Assembly: GCA_008360975.2 (NCBI GenBank)
Contig: CM039210.1
Span: forward strand, 20,359,007 to 20,423,006
Direction of reading: 5' to 3'
DNA from: Lichenostomus cassidix
Lineage: Eukaryota; Chordata; Aves; Passeriformes; Meliphagidae
Length of the DNA stretch: 64,000 bases
The translations under genes were made by a program, and so were the position numbers. Shown piece after piece: positions 37,346-50,653 of the stretch. Position 1 is the stretch's first letter; each line of letters opens with the position of its first letter. The notes under the pieces are model-generated. The model ran no database searches. It saw nothing but the letters and a program-made list of their open reading frames with translations, and had not been told where the DNA came from.

Positions 37346-38109
37346 AGCGCAGCACGGCTCCGCGCCAGGACACAAATTCTACAGCCGTCTCTCCCTGCCC
37401 TGCCACCCCTGCCATGGATGATAACTGCGCACCACACAGCAGAACGGACAAGAGACTCTGTCTTGTAAGTACTGATACACACCACTTCCGCAATGGAAAT
37501 CAACAACACATATATGTGGGCTTTGAAAAACCTTTTGACAGGACTGTGGACATTCTAGTAGTCGGGGACACTAAGCATGGTCCTCCCGAACTTTTTATTT
37601 TACCTGAGGTGCACAAAATAGACCCCAATGGACAAGTACAAATTTCTGTCTCCTGTAACAACACTCCCTGGTTTCTATCAAAGGGTCAGGTGGTAGCACA
37701 AGCTATCATACTACCTGAAAACCACCCCAGGTGCCACAGAACACCTTCCATATGGTGGGCAGAAGTTGTAAGCGCAGACAAGCCCATGATGCATTGTAAA
37801 CTACACAATGATAAATCCACTGCTTACCTGACGGGGATGGTAGACACAGGGGCCGATGTAACCATCATTTCTCGAGCAGAATGGCCCCAGGACTGGAAGA
37901 CCAAACCAGCAGGCGGCAGAATCACAGGCATAGGAGGGTCAGCAACTTCCCAGAGGAGTACAAATAATATCATCATAGAAAGCCCTGAAGGACACACAGC
38001 CACCATCTGCCCGTACATAATTGACTCTGGTTTTACCCTCTGGGGCAGAGATCTCCTTACCCAGTGGGGGACTCAGCTGGTAATCCCACCTCCATCTCAG
38101 GATTTTTAG
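37337..38109 (+). CDS. pro: Protease of B with degenerate dUTPase-like N-terminal part
   Basis: Expressed by -1 frameshifting from gag. About 150 residues precede the protease; they have a dUTPase-like layout (beta-rich, then GQVVAQAIILPE, resembling the GxxIAQL segment) but lack the catalytic and glycine-rich motifs seen in A, so this looks like a relic. The aspartic protease has MVDTGADVTII (active D-T-G-A-D) and a flap-like GRITGIGG. It ends CAG GAT TTT TAG at the second slip site. The frame is uninterrupted. Confidence 0.85.
38100..38106 (+). promoter_or_regulatory. Pro-pol -1 frameshift site of B
   Basis: G-GAT-TTT is in exact phase with pro, directly before the TAG stop, and pol is -1. 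It resembles the G-GAU-UUA site of mouse mammary tumour virus pro-pol. Confidence 0.65.
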
Positions 38110-40811
38110 TTGGGGCCACTGGGGTGCACTCCACCCCGCCCCTAACCTGGAAGACAAGCGACCCCGTGTGGGTGACCCAGTGGCCCCTAAGCACAGAGAA
38201 GCTCAGCGCTCTAGAATCCCTAGTAGAAGAACAGCTCGCCAAAGGTCATATTGTACCATCTAATAGCCCTTGGAACTCCCCTGTCTTTGTCATACGGAAA
38301 CCTGGAAAAGACAAATGGAGGCTCCTCCAAGACCTCAGGAAAATCAATGAAGTCATTGAAGATATGGGACCCCTACAGCCTGGCCTGCCCTCGCCCTCAA
38401 TGCTTCCTAGGAATTGGAAGCTTGCTGTCATTGACATTAAGGACTGTTTCTTCACAATCCCCCTACACCCAAGTGATGCTCCTCGGTTTGCTTTCTCCGT
38501 GCCATCCCTAAACCAGGAAGCCCCCCAGCGCAGACACCACTGGTGTGTGTTACCCCAGGGTATGAAAAATTCTCCAACTATTTGCCAATGGTACGTGGCT
38601 CGCGTCCTGTCCCCCATCCGCAAAGAGTTTGCACGTTCTATCATTCTCCACTACATGGATGATGTGTTAATTTGTGCACCAAATGATAAATACCTGAACT
38701 TAACTCTAGAAAAAACTATTCAAGCCATTGAGAAAGCAGGGTTTGAGATCCAGCAGGAAAAGATTCAGCGTACCTGCCCGTGGACCTACCTGGGACTCCG
38801 CATCAGCGAACGGACCATCGTACCCCAGCAGCTCACCATTAAAGACAACCCAAAGACACTCCGGGACTTGTACCAACTGTGTGGTTCTATAAACTGGATT
38901 CGTCCTCTGCTGGGAATTACTACGCAAGACCTTGCTCCGCTGTTTAACTTCCTGAAAGGCTGTGACCACCTGGACTCGCCCCGAGTCATCACAGAGGAGG
39001 CCCGGGAATCCATCGCTAAGGTACAGCTTGCCCTGTCTTCTCGCCAAGCCCATCGGACAAGTCCTGAGTTGCCTTTTAATTTCATCGTTCTGGGTGAGTC
39101 ACCTAGGCTGTATGGACTGATTTTTCAATGGGACACTGCACAAAAAGACCCACTTCTTATAATAGAGTGGATTTTCTTACCACATCAGCCGCTCAAAACC
39201 ATAACAACACGACAGGAACTAGTAGCTCAACTAATTATGAGAGCCAGAGCACGCCTCCGTACCCTTGCAGGGTGTGATTTCACCTGCATCTATCCGTCAT
39301 TGGAAAGTGAATCCTTAGCAAACATACTCCAAACAAATGAACACCTTCAAGTTGCTCTGGATAGTTATCCAGGCAAGATTTCAAATCATCATCCAAAACA
39401 CAAATTATTCAATTCGGCTTTTCATTTGGCCCCAAAAGAACTCCAAAGTCGAACCCCTCTCAAGGCTCTAACTGTCTTTACAGATGGCTCCGGGAAATCC
39501 CATAAGTCAGTCGTGACTTGGAAACATCCCGAAACGCAAGTGTGGGAGCACGATATCCAAATAATCGAAGGCTCACCGCAGATTGCGGAGCTTGCGGCTG
39601 CTGTTAGAGCTTTTGAGATGTTCGAAGAACCTATTAATCTGGTAACAGATTCAGCTTATGTAGCTGGGGTAGTCGCCAGAGCAGAACATGCCTGGCTAAA
39701 AGAAGTGTCAAATCCTAAATTGTATAAACTGCTCTCAAAACTTGTTTTACTGCTTTCCCACAGAAAGCAGCCGTTCCATGTGATGCATGTGAGGTCACAC
39801 ACCGATCTCCCTGGACCAGTTGCTGATGGGAATCGGAGGGCAGACGCTCTAGCTATGCCGGTGAAAGCTCCTAACATTCCAGACACCTTTGCTCAGGCAA
39901 AGCTGAGCCATCAATTTTACCATCAGAATGTACCAGCACTCATGAGAATGTTTAAATTACCCCGAAACCAGGCAAGGGCAATTGTAGCAACCTGTCCTAG
40001 CTGTCAGAGCTACCAAGTGCCATCATTAGGGTCTGGAGTTAACCCCCGGGGTCTAGGCAGCTGTGAAGTCTGGCAAACAGATGTAACCCATGTCCCCCAG
40101 TTTGGCAGATTGAAATATGTACATGTTTCTGTAGACACATTTTCTGGAGCTGTTTTTGCATCTGCCCATGCAGGAGAAAAGGCAAGAGATGTTATACAGC
40201 ACTTTCTCCTTGCTTTTGCTACCCTGGGCGTTCCTGCTGAGATAAAAACTGACAACGGTCCAGCTTACATCTCTAACAAACTTCAAGAGTTTTTTAGCTC
40301 ATGGGGCATCAAACACATTACAGGTATCCCCCACTCCCCCACAGGACAATCCATAGTTGAGAGGACCCACCAGACAATTAAGAGGGTCCTAGACCAACAG
40401 CGGGGAGGGTCAGAACTCAATTCCCCCATTATGAGACTCTGCAAAGCCCTTTTTACAATAAATTTCTTAAACAATTCGTTTGAAGAGCCTGACCCCCCTG
40501 TGTTCCGGCATTTTACCAATTCGACCCAAGCCAAATTGAAAGAACAACCACCAGTGTTAATCAAAGATCCAGAAAGCCATCAAATATCAGGCCCTTTTTC
40601 ACTAATTGTATGGGGGAGGGGATATGCTTGTGTTTCCACACCTTCAGGACCCAAGTGGATACCAGGAAAATATGTAAAGCCCTACCTCCGACCGTCAGTG
40701 ACAGCTCCTGAGCAGGCGAAAGATGACACACCAGACACTGACAAAGAAACTCCAGACAAAGAAACCAGTGCCGCTTGGAGAAGACGTTGGCGCAAGATAC
40801 CAGTCATGTGA
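38107..40811 (+). CDS. pol: pol of B (RT, RNase H, integrase), intact frame
   Basis: Open from 38,064; the part used after frameshifting begins at about 38,107 and runs roughly 900 codons to TGA at 40,809-40,811. RT has [29 protein letters not shown] and YMDD (about 38,655). RNase H has VFTDGSGKS near 39,480. Integrase has a zinc-binding region (histidine pair near 39,910, CPSC near 39,995), QTDVTHVP (D), EIKTDNGPAY (D) and GQSIVERTHQT (E), so the DDE triad is complete, and the C-terminal domain has GPFSLIVWGRGYACV. A charged tail rich in D, T and K ends the protein. No inactivating change is visible, unlike the integrase of A. Confidence 0.92.
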
Positions 40812-41031
40812 ACAGCTATTTGTGCCGCCTTCAAGCAGTTCCCCAAACCCACAAATCCCTTATCTGTTACCCTCATGTGTTTCCCTAACCCACAACCTTA
40901 TTACCTGTGTCTTATGAAAAAAAAGGGGGGATGAGAGGGGAAAAAGAAAAGAAGTAACAGAAAACCATCTTTTAATGATTTTTGCTTGAAATCCCACAGA
41001 AAAAAGGACTACCTATACCTCTCTTACCACC

Positions 41032-42351
41032 ATGCCTGTAATTGCCTACCTCTGCATTCTCCTGACCTCCTGCATCCTGTTACCACCAGAGGTTGCCGCA
41101 TGGATTGTCCCTCAGCCAAAGACCAATATATGGGTTACATTGGCAAAAGCACTCCAGCAAGACCATATGTGCCTGTCTATGGGCAGCGTCAGTGACCCAC
41201 TTTCATCATGCCTGGTGGGGATCCCTCTCCACAAAGATGAACTGCCTTTTGCAAACGAGGTGCTCCCCCAGAAAGAAGCTTGGGAGAAATGGGTAAACAC
41301 GCTGGCAGCAGCACCAGAGGAACCCCACGAATTACTATTATTGGGGTCCTCCCAGGCTACCCTTTGCCTCAAGTTTGTCTTCAGCCCGAAAAGAGGGATG
41401 GCATTATCCTGGTCAGAACACCAGAAATTAAGTCATAGTAGAAAAGCAACACCCCAGGGAAAGGTTTACTCTGTCAGTAATTGGTGTCAGGATAAAAAGG
41501 TCATCCCAACAGAGTCATCTGTACACCCCAAAATGCTGCCCAAAGGTATGTTCCTGATTTGTGGGAATCAGGCGTGGTCTGGAATCCCATCCCAGCTCCA
41601 AGGGGGACCGTGCACTCTTGGCAGGCTTTCTGTACTAGCACCCAACAAAACCCAAATTCTGCATTGGAAAAACCATACTCGATTGGCCCGCCAAAAAAGA
41701 CATATACAACAATTAGATCCTAATTGTGATAGCGAAATTATCAATTGGTCATTGTCTAAAAGGATTGCTGCATCGTTTTTCCTGCCTGGAGTAGCAGCAG
41801 CAAAAGCCTTAGGAGAACTTAGCCACCTTGAGTGCTGGCTCGGAAAGCATGCTAACCTAACCTCGAGTGCCCTCTCTCAGCTTCTTGAAGATGAAGAAAC
41901 CACCAGGCATGCAACACTGCAAAACAGAGCAGCCATCGATTTTCTTTTATTGGCCCATGGACATGGCTGTGAGGAATTCGAGGGACTGTGTTGCTTTAAC
42001 CTGTCATCTCATAGCCAGAGCATCCACGCGACGATACAGAAAATAAAGGATCAAATCAAAGAACTGAAGACAGAAAAAGAAGCAGACTGGATTAGCGATC
42101 TTTTCGGACAGTGGGGACTTCAGGGGTGGCTAGCATCCTTAGTCAAAACTGGACTGTGGGTGATCCTAATAATTTTCCTTGTTCTAAGCTTGTTCGGTTG
42201 CCTCAAGAAGTGTTTAACTAAGCAAGTAGGGGAGGCCTTTCCTTTAAATAAGGAAGGGGGAGTTGTTGGGGTAGAAGATACCATCTCAGGAACTGCTGAG
42301 GAGCTGAGGAGTTCCAATACAGCAGAACTCCACTGGTGGAAGCCATCTTAG
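41032..42351 (+). CDS. env: env of B, intact frame
   Basis: The ATG at 41,032 is in a good context (ACCACCATG), 220 nt after pol. The signal peptide is about residues 1-22. The surface unit is short and ends at RQKR (residues 220-223, furin-type). The TM subunit has a fusion-peptide-like stretch (IAASFFLPGVAAAKAL, about 245-260), LQNRAAIDFLLLAHGHG (immunosuppressive-type segment, about 296-312), C-X6-CC at 313/320/321, and an anchor near 370-395. The last 29 codons lie inside the 3' LTR. This is the covalent, gamma-like (D-type) envelope that some betaretroviruses carry. The surface unit of about 200 residues is small for the class. Confidence 0.9.
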   Translation: MPVIAYLCILLTSCILLPPEVAAWIVPQPKTNIWVTLAKALQQDHMCLSMGSVSDPLSSCLVGIPLHKDELPFANEVLPQKEAWEKWVNTLAAAPEEPHELLLLGSSQATLCLKFVFSPKRGMALSWSEHQKLSHSRKATPQGKVYSVSNWCQDKKVIPTESSVHPKMLPKGMFLICGNQAWSGIPSQLQGGPCTLGRLSVLAPNKTQILHWKNHTRLARQKRHIQQLDPNCDSEIINWSLSKRIAASFFLPGVAAAKALGELSHLECWLGKHANLTSSALSQLLEDEETTRHATLQNRAAIDFLLLAHGHGCEEFEGLCCFNLSSHSQSIHATIQKIKDQIKELKTEKEADWISDLFGQWGLQGWLASLVKTGLWVILIIFLVLSLFGCLKKCLTKQVGEAFPLNKEGGVVGVEDTISGTAEELRSSNTAELHWWKPS

Positions 42352-42788
42352 CCTCCCCCCTGGAGAACACGATGGTTCCTCCCCAAATTATGTAAATCCC
42401 CCCAGCTGTAACCTAACCCCTGATTCCATGCCTTCCTCCTCCCAGTGGTTGTGGTGTTCCCCCCGCCTCCTCTCCCCTGACCCCCCAGCTGCCCCTTTAA
42501 ATGTAGACGGCTGGGGTGTCTCGCCTCCTTTCACCCTGGAACCTTCAGAATAAACCTTGGAACCTCCTCCGGCTGACTTGAGCACTCTGAATTCTTTGTC
42601 TTCTTTTGGTAACGCACGAGTTATCCAAAGAACCCGTGGGGTGAGTGAGAATCTGTGCCTTACACCAGCACGGGTGTGAGAAGGCAGTACAGCAACAGTA
42701 AAGCAGCTGGAGTGATCTTCTCGATAGCCATAGAGACATTTTCTTCGGTAAATGCAGAGGCCTGGTTCCACCCCTCCTCCCTGCGTTA
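42264..42788 (+). mobile_element. 3' LTR of B
   Basis: 525 bp, following the polypurine tract AAGGAAGGGGGAG (42,250-42,262). Compared with the 5' LTR it has small insertions (near 42,565 and 42,603) and a rearranged stretch near 42,680. Confidence 0.92.
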
Positions 42789-42916
42789 AGGAAGTATTTT
42801 GCTGATGCTGCAAGAAAGCAAGCAGCTGGCCAGAGAAAACCGGATCTTGCCCAAAAGTAGAAGATGACTTGTTGGCCAAAGAAAACAGGAAATATTGCCC
42901 AAAAGTAGGGAATTGC
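42789..42916 (+). mobile_element. 3' LTR of A, piece 2
   Basis: Continues the A LTR after B and matches 9,808-9,934 of the 5' LTR; it is cut by G copy 4. Confidence 0.9.
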
Positions 42917-43179
42917 TGTGGCTAGCACAGGCTTTTCCCATGAGAATTCTTTTTGTGTTTTATAAATAAAGATAAAGTTTGGATGTTATTAAAAACAGTG
43001 TCCCAAGATCTGGACGGTGCAGGCCTGGCCAATCAGGCCTAGGGGGAGGCTTCTGGCCGACCAATCTGGGTGACCTTTGAAAACTCTATATATATGATGA
43101 AATCAAAACAATAAAGGTCTTTCCTTCTTGCCACTGAGAACTGGTTCTTCTTTACTCTGCTAGCGGCTCAACAGCGACA
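42917..43179 (+). mobile_element. Short LTR G, copy 4, inside the 3' LTR of A
   Basis: 263 bp, the only plus-strand copy: TGTGGCTAGCACAGG...CAGCGACA. Flanks AATTGC (42,911-42,916) and AATTAC (43,180-43,185) form a TSD with one mismatch. AATAAA lies at 43,110-43,115 and a TATATATA box near 43,087. Confidence 0.88.
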
Positions 43180-43454
43180 AATTACTTGCTGGCCAAGGAA
43201 TATAGGAAATATTGCCCAAATTAGTAATCTGCATATACCAATCATATAGTGCATGCTTAGCTTTGTTTATCACCTATAACCAATTGTATAATCTCATGGC
43301 GCATGTACAAACCATATGTAGAAGTTCCGTGTCGCATCTACGGAAGGTAAAAAGCTTTAAAAGAAGCACTGCTGAAGAATAAATTTGGGCGACTTTCTGC
43401 ATCACATTGGTGTTATGTCGTACCCGTCTTGCATGGATTTATTAAACCCTGACA
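43180..43454 (+). mobile_element. 3' LTR of A, piece 3
   Basis: The rest of the A LTR to CCCTGACA, followed by the duplicated TGGACT (43,455-43,460). Confidence 0.9.
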
Positions 43455-43460
43455 TGGACT

Positions 43461-43745
43461 CTTCTTCCTCCCCTAAGGCAAAGGCCATCCGCCATTTTGT
43501 TCCTTCTCTCCACATGGCAGAGTTTTTTTCCCCTTCCCCTGGCATTTTTGGGGGTTTTTTTCTGCTGTGGGTGGGCATCTGTGTGTATGTGGGTAAGGTT
43601 CTGAAGGTTCAATATATAACAGCTACTCATTTTTTTCCCCGTGTGTCTTGCATGGGGGACAGGAGTTTTATGTGTTTTGCAGTTTGACAGACTTTAAGAT
43701 AGCTAGTTCCCCAAGATTTAGTCCCGTTCGCAAGATTCTTTGATA
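43461..43745 (+). mobile_element. Right part of old LTR H
   Basis: Continues the LTR-like sequence interrupted at 9,736 (CTTCTTCCTCCCC, CCGCCATTTTGTTCC, CAGTTTGACAGACTTTAAG). The end is not sharply visible. A possible H polyadenylation segment (GTCAAATAAACAG) lies further on at about 44,421, which suggests that another insertion separates the two. Confidence 0.5.
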
Positions 43746-45129
<1,384 letters not shown>

Positions 45130-45247
45130 TCAATACTTGTGTTTGCTACACAGAAGCCCAAGACTACGAAAACTATGAAAAGGAAAACAAATGTCCAGTG
45201 AATACATTCACTGAATATTTTTATACAAGACCTTTGGTAAGATACTA

Positions 45248-48450
<3,203 letters not shown>

Positions 48451-48504
48451 CCAGGCTATGATTAACTGGAGAAAGACTACTAGGAGACAGCTCTGCTGGA
48501 GATC
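48451..48504 (-). CDS. SMAD2: SMAD2 short linker exon
   Basis: 54 bp encoding SPAELSPSSLSPVNHSL, the proline-directed phosphorylation part of the linker, flanked by CAACAG and GTAAGC. This exon sets the gene apart from SMAD3. S-P sites are kept. Confidence 0.95.
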
Positions 48505-50181
48505 CTGTTGAAGCAATACAGATTGTTTCAGAGCAAATGACCCTTGTTATTTCAGATAGGTAGGAATAACCATTATCTAGATATAGTTTTACATTGAAAT
48601 TCTTTGGAATAAGAAACCTCAGAAATCCTAACACCACTTTTCCAGCATATAACACACTTATTGTGAATTAAGACTGGATTTAATTTTCTAGACTCACGGG
48701 ACCCTACCCCTCCTCATAAAGACTCAATTAACATCTTAGTGTTGTATTTGCCAGAGCTTTTATTTCATGCCCACTCTGTGAACATAGCTTTATTTATGTG
48801 CTTGTCACAGAATCATAGAATGGTTTGGGTTGGAAGGGACCTTCAAGATCATCTAGTTCCAACCCCCTGCCATAGGCAGGGACACCTTCCACTAGACCAG
48901 GTTACTTAAAGCCCCATCCAACCTGGCCTTGAACACTTTCAGGGACGGGGCAGCCATAGCTTCTCTGGACAACCTGTGCCAGTGCCTCACCATCTTCACA
49001 GGAAAGAATTTATTCCCAATATCTAATCTAACCCTGCCCTCTGTCAGTTAGAAGCCATTCCCCCTTGTCCTATCACTCTATGCCCTTGTCCAAAGTCCCT
49101 CTCCAGCTCTCTTGTAGCCCCTTTAGGTACTGGAAGGTGCTCTAAGGTCTCCCTGGAGCCTTCTCTTCTCCAGGCTGGACAACCCCAACTCTCTCAGACT
49201 GTCTTCATAAGAGAGGTGCTTCAGCCCAGTGAGACGGTAGTGACTTCTTCCCAAATTCAGTGGAAAAAAAAGCTAAGAAAAAGTGGACGAGACAAGCAAG
49301 ATATTGCCTCTATTCTCAAAGGAGAGGGTTTATCTCTAGAAGAACAAGCTGGATTTCCTCATTTGAGATTATTCTTTCCTGGAAGGAGGAAGGAAAAAAT
49401 TTAGAAAAACATGAACTCTCCAACAAAATTTGTGCACTTGTAGACAAAATACAAAGAGGCTTTGCACAGAATCATTCCTACAATGATTGCTGATATCAGG
49501 CTTTTTAAATTAAGGTACCCATTATCACATAGTGGGAAAATATTGCAGTTCTTTCAGAAACTGGTGCAGTTGATGCCAACTAACTGGAAAAGATTGCTAA
49601 CATTGGCTAACCAAATACACTCAAGTCTGCCAGCACATAGCAGGATGTTCTTCTCCAGCACATTAACTGTTCTTTGACCAAGTCTAAAGCCAACCACATT
49701 ATCTAGAAACTCTTTCATACAAAGGCACAGGTGCTTAATATTTCTACTACTCTTTCCATAGAGCCTTCCATACAAGAACTGATTTGAAACATGGCAGAAG
49801 TGATAAGGTGCCAGAGGTAAGAGAAAGGTTCTCAAAATGCAGAGTCTGTAACTTGTTTAAGCCAACAGACATATTGCTTCAATTTCCAGAAGGTAAAGTT
49901 GGGGATGGTTAAAACAAATCAACTATTAAAATCTGATAAAGACTTAATTAGACCTGTATGTTTTTGTTACAGAACAAATGTAATGTACTTAATATGGCAC
50001 AGAACATTTTAAAAGCATTCCCCTAACAAAGTATTAATTTGTTCACTAAAGACTGAAAGTGATATTTTAAACAGAAAACACTAGGTTGTACAGAGAAAAA
50101 CTGCCATCATCTTTTAGGCTGAATTCATGCTGCTATGCAGAGTGATCACAGCTAGTAATCCCAAGTTTTGAAAGTAGTTAC
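48505..50181 (-). other. SMAD2 intron with CR1
   Basis: 1.7-kb intron; its only recognised content is the CR1 fragment at 48,808-49,228. Confidence 0.6.
48808..49228 (-). repeat. CR1 LINE 3' fragment
   Basis: The plus strand begins AGAATCATAGAATGGTTTGG, the reverse of the CR1 3' terminal repeat, and continues TTGGAAGGGACCTTCAAGATC, the usual bird CR1 3' region. It is truncated at its 5' end, as CR1 copies normally are. Confidence 0.93.
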
Positions 50182-50256
50182 CTGTATCCATGCTTTGGTT
50201 CAACTGCTGGTCATTTGTTTCTCCATCTTCGCTGATATATCCTGGAGGTGGTGTTT
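50182..50256 (-). CDS. SMAD2: SMAD2 linker exon with PPxY motif
   Basis: 75 bp encoding [24 protein letters not shown] is the WW-domain (NEDD4L/SMURF) site. Splice sites TTTTTTGACAG and GTAACT. N stands where mammalian SMAD2 has S (GETSDQQ). Upstream exons (MH1) are not found in the rest of the window, so the preceding intron is longer than 13.7 kb. Confidence 0.95.
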
Positions 50257-50653
50257 CTGTCAAAAAAACCCAACAAAACACCTAATGGTTCAATGACTGG
50301 GGAAATTTGTAAGATTTAGCATTTAGGGTTTTTGTTCTCAAGTCCTCACGAGCTCCATACAATACCTAAATACTTTATTAGAATGTCATTTTGCCATCCC
50401 TTTCTCCTTCCAGTAGGCCTTCAAACACATTACCTGCCTTAATTGTCTATGTAAAATGTATCATCTCTTTTATGCCAGTCAACTGTTCAAATAGGTTATA
50501 TAATTAAGATATAATCCTTGTCTTTTCCATTTAAGACAAGATACTTTCACTACAATAAGTAACAGTTTTGCAAATGTGATCAACAGCTTTCACATTTAGT
50601 AGAATTACAAATGAAAAAAAAACCACATATGGTGACTAGCACAAAAAAATAAT

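Larger units (their letters stand above)
34625..42788 (+). mobile_element. Provirus B, near-complete betaretrovirus-like element
   Basis: 8,164 bp with TSD AGGAAG (34,619-34,624 and 42,789-42,794). All four genes are present in long open frames: gag (one stop), pro, pol (over 900 codons) and env (439 codons). Gag to pro and pro to pol are each -1 with well-placed slip sites. The two LTRs differ by several substitutions and small indels, which does not fit a very recent insertion. It sits inside the 3' LTR of A. Confidence 0.93.
9737..43454 (+). mobile_element. Provirus A, betaretrovirus-like, interrupted by nested insertions
   Basis: The flanking TSD is TGGACT on both sides. Order: 5' LTR, Trp-type PBS, gag, dUTPase-protease, pol, small ORF, env, polypurine tract, 3' LTR. 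Five later insertions lie directly in it: G (13,983-14,245), D (15,409-28,448), F (30,046-33,443), B (34,625-42,788) and G (42,917-43,179). Removing these with their duplications leaves about 8.56 kb, a normal provirus length. Coding regions are broken by stops, frameshifts and substitutions, so A is dead. The dUTPase fused to protease is the betaretrovirus arrangement; the primer site is of the alpharetrovirus (Trp) kind. Confidence 0.9.

Noticed and set aside
42388..42928. Minus frames across LTRs of A and B
   Set aside because: Both lie on the antisense of LTR sequence and cross the B/A border.
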